In this document: positions 12,005 through 15,547 of the stretch, piece by piece
Numbering within the stretch: the first letter of the stretch is position 1
How the letters are laid out: every line of letters starts with the position of its first letter
Assembly: GCA_902782715.1 (NCBI GenBank)
Contig: CACZOG010000225.1
Span: forward strand, 1 to 15,547
Length of the DNA stretch: 15,547 nucleotides
Direction: 5' to 3'
Source: an uncultured Lachnospiraceae bacterium
Lineage (GTDB): Bacteria; Bacillota; Clostridia; Lachnospirales; Lachnospiraceae
Notes under the pieces: generated by a model
Databases searched by the model: none
What the model was told of the DNA's origin: nothing
The model's input: only the letters and a program-made list of their open reading frames with translations
Made by a program: the position numbers and the translations under genes

Positions 12005-13680
12005 TATCTTTCGTTTACAATTTCTTCAACGCTCTTTTCACTCATTTTTCTTAAGAAGTCTTTCATATGACCTTTAAGATAGGATGAAATGGATACTAGT
12101 GCGTCTTCATCGGCCATTCCGTACTCGGGAATGATCTCTTCGATTATCTTAAGCTCCTTCATGTCATTGGCCGTTATTCTCATAACTTCCGCAGCTTCTG
12201 TCGAACGGCTTGAATCCTTCCAGAGGATCGAAGCAAAGCCTTCGGGAGAAAGGATCGAGTATGTTGCGTTCTCTTCCATCCAGACTTCGTTACCGACTGC
12301 CAGAGCAAGTGCTCCGCCGCTTCCGCCTTCACCGATCATAACGGTAAGGATCGGAGTTTTAAGACCTGCCATTTCGAAAAGGTTTCTTGCGATCGCCTCG
12401 CCCTGTCCGTTTTCTTCGGCTTCAAGTCCCGGATAAGCGCCCGATGTATTAACGAATGTAATTATCGGTCTGTGGAACTTCTCAGCCTGTTTCATGAGTC
12501 TTAAAGCTTTTCTGTAACCTTCGGGAGAAGGCATTCCGTAATTATGCTTCTTGCAGTCCTCAAGGCTCTTTCCTTTATTAACACCGATAACCGTTACAGG
12601 CTGTCCGTCGATGTATCCGATACCGCCCATGATGGCAGGGTCGTCTCTAAAATATCTGTCTCCGTGAAGTTCGATAAAATCATCAAAGATAGTTTTGATA
12701 TAATCTTCCGACTGAAGTCTGAAAAGCTGTCTTGCGGCACAAACCTTATCCCATACTTTCAAAGGCTGGCTCTTTGCTGCCCTTTCTTTCATAAGTTCGG
12801 TTGCATCATATCTTACATTGTCAAAAGCGGGATCGAAGTTTGAAAATCCTTCTTTTGCCGCATGCATTTTAACAAGTTTAGCAATCGTATCTCTTAAATT
12901 GTCTCTCTCAACAATAGCATCAACAAAACCGTGCTCAAGCTGGAATTCGGCTCTCTGGAAACCTTCGGGAAGTTTCTCTCCGATGGTCTGTTCGATAACT
13001 CTGGGACCCGCAAATCCGATAAGCGCTTTGGGTTCCGCAAGAATGATATCTCCGAGCATTGCGAAAGATGCCGTTACACCGCCTGTTGTAGGGTCTGTTA
13101 AAACGGAGATGTAAAGCTGTCCTTCGTCGGAATGTCTCTTTAATGCCGCGGAAGTTTTAGCCATCTGCATGAGGGATACTATACCTTCCTGCATTCTCGC
13201 ACCGCCCGAACAGCAGAAAAGAATCACGGGAAGTTTCTCTTCGGTTGCTTTTTCTACCGCAAGAGTGATCCTTTCACCGACAACATGACCCATACTTCCC
13301 ATAAGGAATCTCGAATCGATAACACCGATAACGATCTTTTCGCCTCTTAATAAAGCCCTTCCGACCGTAACACCCTCGGTAAGTTTGGTCTTTTCCATCG
13401 TATCCGCGATCTTCCCTTCATAATCGGGAAAATCAAGCGGATTCTCCGTTCTTATATCTTCGAACCAGGGTTCAAATGAACCTTCGTCGACAACCATACG
13501 AATTCTGTTGTTTGCCCTTACTCTGAAGTAATAATTACATTCAGGGCAGACATACTTCATTCTTTTGGCTTCTTCTTTGAAAATCTCTTTTTTACATACT
13601 GGACATATAATCGATTCCGGAGAAACGACTATGTCTGTTTTTTTAGCTGCTGCTTTTTTGTTAAAATCAAATAATCCCAT
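11983..13680 (-). CDS. Fused acetyl-CoA carboxylase carboxyltransferase, beta plus alpha subunits
   Basis: Transfers the carboxyl group from carboxybiotin to acetyl-CoA, forming malonyl-CoA. One 565-residue chain holds both subunits. Residues 1-50 carry the AccD zinc ribbon (Cys26, Cys29, Cys45, Cys48). Residues about 51-285 are the beta crotonase fold with SGGARMQEG (158-166) and DPTTGGVTASFAMLGD (196-211). A linker (about 290-308) leads to the AccA half: FIELHGDRYFRDDPAIMGG (335-353), TSGAYPG (412-418) and GEGGSGGALAL (450-460), with a slightly shortened C-terminus. AccD and AccA are separate proteins in most bacteria; the join has no frameshift. The ATG at 13680 has GGGGAT upstream. It lies behind fabD in the fatty-acid operon; biotin carboxylase and BCCP are not in the window. 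Confidence 0.96.
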   Translation of the reverse strand: MGLFDFNKKAAAKKTDIVVSPESIICPVCKKEIFKEEAKRMKYVCPECNYYFRVRANNRIRMVVDEGSFEPWFEDIRTENPLDFPDYEGKIADTMEKTKLTEGVTVGRALLRGEKIVIGVIDSRFLMGSMGHVVGERITLAVEKATEEKLPVILFCCSGGARMQEGIVSLMQMAKTSAALKRHSDEGQLYISVLTDPTTGGVTASFAMLGDIILAEPKALIGFAGPRVIEQTIGEKLPEGFQRAEFQLEHGFVDAIVERDNLRDTIAKLVKMHAAKEGFSNFDPAFDNVRYDATELMKERAAKSQPLKVWDKVCAARQLFRLQSEDYIKTIFDDFIELHGDRYFRDDPAIMGGIGYIDGQPVTVIGVNKGKSLEDCKKHNYGMPSPEGYRKALRLMKQAEKFHRPIITFVNTSGAYPGLEAEENGQGEAIARNLFEMAGLKTPILTVMIGEGGSGGALALAVGNEVWMEENATYSILSPEGFASILWKDSSRSTEAAEVMRITANDMKELKIIEEIIPEYGMADEDALVSISSYLKGHMKDFLRKMSEKSVEEIVNERYSRFRKF

Positions 13681-13756
13681 ATGATAATCCCCTTATATTT
13701 ACAAATCTTCTAGCATATTAATTCCGGCCCAAAATAAAAGTAGAATTATATAGCAA

Positions 13757-14713
13757 TTACGCTTCGATAAACTTGTTGAAATCTTCAAGCGTATCAATGT
13801 TTACTGTTTTGAGTCCGCGGTCGATCTTCTTAACGAAACCTGAAAGTGTATGACCGGGTCCGATCTCGATAAATTCATCCACACCGTCTTTGATCATAAG
13901 TTCAAGCGACTGCTGCCACTTAACGGATGAGGATACCTGTTTCTTAAGAAGTTCTTTGATCTCGCCCTTATCTGTAACATATCCGGCGGTTACATTTGCG
14001 ATGTAAGGAACTTCAACGTCTTTTAACTCAACATCTTTTAAGGCTTCTGCGAGCTGTTCTCCCGCGCCTTCTAAAAGAGCCGAATGGAAAGGTCCGCTTA
14101 CGTTAAGCTCTACAACCTTTAATGCACCCTTGGCTGTAAGGATATCTCCTGCAGCCTTAACCGCATCTTTTCTTCCTGTGATAACAGTCTGCTTGGGGTT
14201 ATTGTAGTTTGCAACCGATACCGTAAAAGGAAGTGAGCTGTCCGATTTATCGTACATTTCCTTATTATCCATTACCTCTTTGCATGCATCTTCGATGGTT
14301 GCGGCATCAAGTCCGAGAACCGCACTCATTGCGCCGCCTTCGGGTACCGCATTCTGCATGTAGATTCCTCTTTTTCTTACAACCGCGAAAGCATCTTCCA
14401 TACTCATTGCGCCTGATGCGATAAGTGCACCGTACTCGCCGAGGGATAATCCCGCGGTAAGGTCATATGTGATGCCTTTTTCTTTTAATACTGCAAAAAG
14501 AGCTGCTTCAACGGTAAGCATACATACCTGTGTATATTCGGTAATGTTGATCTTCTCGTTTTCTTCAAAGCAGAGGGAAGCAACATCAAGTCCCGTTATT
14601 TCGGAAGCTTTGTCAAATACCTCTTTTGCCGTGGGAAAATTATCATAGAATTCTTTTCCCATTCCAATGTACTGTGATCCCTGTCCGGGAAACATAAATA
14701 CTCTTTTGCCCAT
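13757..14713 (-). CDS. fabD: Malonyl-CoA:ACP transacylase
   Basis: Moves malonyl from CoA to acyl carrier protein to supply chain elongation. The 318-residue protein shows FPGQGSQYIGMGK (8-20), the nucleophile elbow GLSLGEY (88-94, Ser90), the malonyl-carboxylate-binding RGIYMQ (115-120, Arg115) and GPFHS (207-211, His210). The residue before the nucleophile Ser is Leu instead of the more common His, seen in several Firmicutes FabD. The ATG at 14713 follows GAGAGGAGATTTAAG. It is separated from fabZ by a 108-bp gap that carries a hairpin repeat, and from accDA by 76 bp. Confidence 0.96.
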   Translation of the reverse strand: MGKRVFMFPGQGSQYIGMGKEFYDNFPTAKEVFDKASEITGLDVASLCFEENEKINITEYTQVCMLTVEAALFAVLKEKGITYDLTAGLSLGEYGALIASGAMSMEDAFAVVRKRGIYMQNAVPEGGAMSAVLGLDAATIEDACKEVMDNKEMYDKSDSSLPFTVSVANYNNPKQTVITGRKDAVKAAGDILTAKGALKVVELNVSGPFHSALLEGAGEQLAEALKDVELKDVEVPYIANVTAGYVTDKGEIKELLKKQVSSSVKWQQSLELMIKDGVDEFIEIGPGHTLSGFVKKIDRGLKTVNIDTLEDFNKFIEA

Positions 14714-14761
14714 CTTAAATCTCCTCTCGTTAAGTAAACTAGTAATGTATATTAAGCAAAG

Positions 14762-14812
14762 GCTTCCCCTTTAGGGGAAGCTGTCAGCGCAGCTGACTGA
14801 TGAGGTGTCCTT
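14762..14812. repeat. Double-hairpin GC-rich repeat inside the fab operon
   Basis: GCTTCCCC-TTTA-GGGGAAGC (14762-14781) is directly followed by GTCAGC-GCA-GCTGAC (14783-14797) and TGATGAGGTG. This architecture (a CCCC/GGGG hairpin, a GTCAG palindrome, TGATGAGGTG) matches a short dispersed repeat I know from many Clostridia; multicopy status here is not testable from this window. It stands in the middle of the fabZ-fabD gap, with no T run, so it is not a normal terminator. Confidence 0.7.
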
Positions 14813-14821
14813 TTCAGGAAA

Positions 14822-15265
14822 TTAACCGTAAATATTTGCTTTATCAACAGCGCAGAAAGCAAGCTTTCCTTTTGCATGAAGTTCTCCGTCAACAGAAGCC
14901 TTGCAGTCAAACTTAACAAGACCTGCTCCGCCGCCGTCTTTGGTAACTTCGATCGTGAGTGTATCTCCGGGAAGAACCGGTTTTACGAATTTAAACTCAT
15001 CGCATTTTAAAAGAACGTAAAACTTGCTGTCATCAGTTCCGTCGCTTTCGATAGTAACAGAGCAAAGCTGCGCACATGCTTCAACGATGAGCACGCCGGG
15101 CATTATGGGAGCATCGGGAAAATGGCCCATGAAATAAGGCTCGTTAATGGATACATTCTTAATACCCTTCGCATATTCGCCGCCGTTAATCTCAAGCACC
15201 TTTTCAATCATCTGAAAAGGAGGACGCTGTTTGATTCTTTTCTGTACTTCGTTTATGTTCATCAT
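14822..15265 (-). CDS. fabZ: 3-hydroxyacyl-ACP dehydratase FabZ
   Basis: Removes water from 3-hydroxyacyl-ACP to give trans-2-enoyl-ACP in fatty-acid elongation. The 147-residue hot-dog-fold protein has the family hallmark MGHFPDAPIMPGVLIVEACAQ split over residues 46-66, with catalytic His48 and Glu62, and RPPFQMIEKV (14-23) near the start. The start is the first of two adjacent ATGs (15265), 10 bases behind GGAGG; the second ATG is 3 bases further and would be less well spaced. Upstream is fabG and downstream fabD. The plain FabZ type cannot isomerise to the cis form. Confidence 0.96.
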   Translation of the reverse strand: MMNINEVQKRIKQRPPFQMIEKVLEINGGEYAKGIKNVSINEPYFMGHFPDAPIMPGVLIVEACAQLCSVTIESDGTDDSKFYVLLKCDEFKFVKPVLPGDTLTIEVTKDGGGAGLVKFDCKASVDGELHAKGKLAFCAVDKANIYG

Positions 15266-15321
15266 TTAAGATTTTCCTCCGTAAAAACTTCTTCAAATCT
15301 TTTGGATAATTTCGAATTTAA

Positions 15322-15547
15322 TTACAGGCTCAGTCCGCCGTCGATTACAAGCACCTGACCTGTAATGTATGCTGCTTCATCGCTTGCAAGCATTGCAACC
15401 ACGTCGCCGACTTCCTCGGGTGTTCCGAAACGTCCGAAAGGAATTGTCTGAAGATATTCTGTCTTCTTTTCTTCGGGAAGCTTGTCAACCATGTCGGTTG
15501 CGATAAATCCGGGAGCAACTGCATTTACTCTTATTCCATAAGGTGCA
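15322..15547 (-). CDS. fabG: 3-oxoacyl-ACP reductase FabG, C-terminal part (runs off the window)
   Basis: NADPH-dependent reductase of the elongation cycle. Only the last 75 residues are present, in the frame APYGIRVNAVAPGFIATDM, then RFGTPEEVGDVVAML and YITGQVLVIDGGLSL at the end, followed by TAA at 15324-15322. These are the classic C-terminal segments of short-chain dehydrogenases of the FabG type (VNAVAPGFI, the GxVxxVDGG end). The Ser-Tyr-Lys catalytic triad lies beyond the window. It is the upstream neighbour of fabZ with a 56-bp gap, consistent with one operon. Confidence 0.9.
   Translation of the reverse strand, partial: APYGIRVNAVAPGFIATDMVDKLPEEKKTEYLQTIPFGRFGTPEEVGDVVAMLASDEAAYITGQVLVIDGGLSL

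Noticed and set aside
13745..13750. TATAAT between fabD and accDA as an internal promoter
   Set aside because: No acceptable -35 at 15-18 bp; only a weak extended -10 reading is possible, so it is not listed as a feature.
14714..14821. FapR- or FabT-type operator near fabD
   Set aside because: No convincing palindrome of either consensus; the symmetric DNA is the double-hairpin repeat.

Overview
The window looks like chromosomal DNA of an anaerobic low-to-mid GC Firmicute, most probably a Lachnospiraceae-type Clostridium (Butyrivibrio/Roseburia relatives). This is inferred from the fused acetyl-CoA carboxylase carboxyltransferase (AccD-AccA), the Sua5-RpiB-Upp-dCMP deaminase cluster beside an F-type ATP synthase operon, MecA, strong GGAGG ribosome binding sites and sigma-A promoters with 17-bp spacers. 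No species call is possible from the sequence alone.

Layout. 1-1600 (minus): start of the F1Fo ATP synthase operon, atpZ-like, atpI, atpB and the first codons of atpE, with a promoter at 1595-1623. 1659-2292 (plus): a divergent single-gene unit coding for a DUF402 protein, with its own promoter and terminator. 2307-2510: no gene, but a strongly folded element of about 204 nt with 31-nt inverted terminal arms. 2519-8239 (minus): a tightly spaced six-gene operon read as GH18-type glycosidase, Sua5/TsaC-type threonylcarbamoyl-AMP synthase, rpiB, upp, dCMP deaminase and a PcsB-like coiled-coil/SleB-type cell-wall hydrolase. It links wall turnover, tRNA t6A modification, pentose phosphate isomerisation and pyrimidine salvage. 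8240-8723: a 484-bp divergent intergenic region with a 20-bp inverted repeat, a possible minus-strand small RNA and the mecA promoter. 8724-9440 (plus): mecA, with a strong bidirectional terminator. 9551-11906 (minus): a small DUF1858 redox protein, a cyclophilin-type peptidyl-prolyl isomerase and a lipoprotein with PQQ-like repeats. 11983-15547 (minus): the end of a fatty-acid synthesis operon, fabG (partial), fabZ, fabD and the accDA fusion, with a GC-rich double-hairpin repeat between fabZ and fabD.

How the genes work together. The fab/acc block makes malonyl-CoA (AccDA), moves it to ACP (FabD) and performs the reduction and dehydration steps (FabG, FabZ) of membrane lipid synthesis. The ATP synthase block makes or uses the ion gradient across that membrane. 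The central operon is mainly nucleotide and translation housekeeping, bracketed by two different exported or membrane-anchored wall hydrolases.

The genes themselves are mostly recognisable families. The least explained DNA is in the intergenic regions: the folded element at 2307-2510, the candidate small RNA at 8454-8571, the inverted repeat at 8286-8410 and the hairpin with an anti-Shine-Dalgarno tail at 9855-9892.
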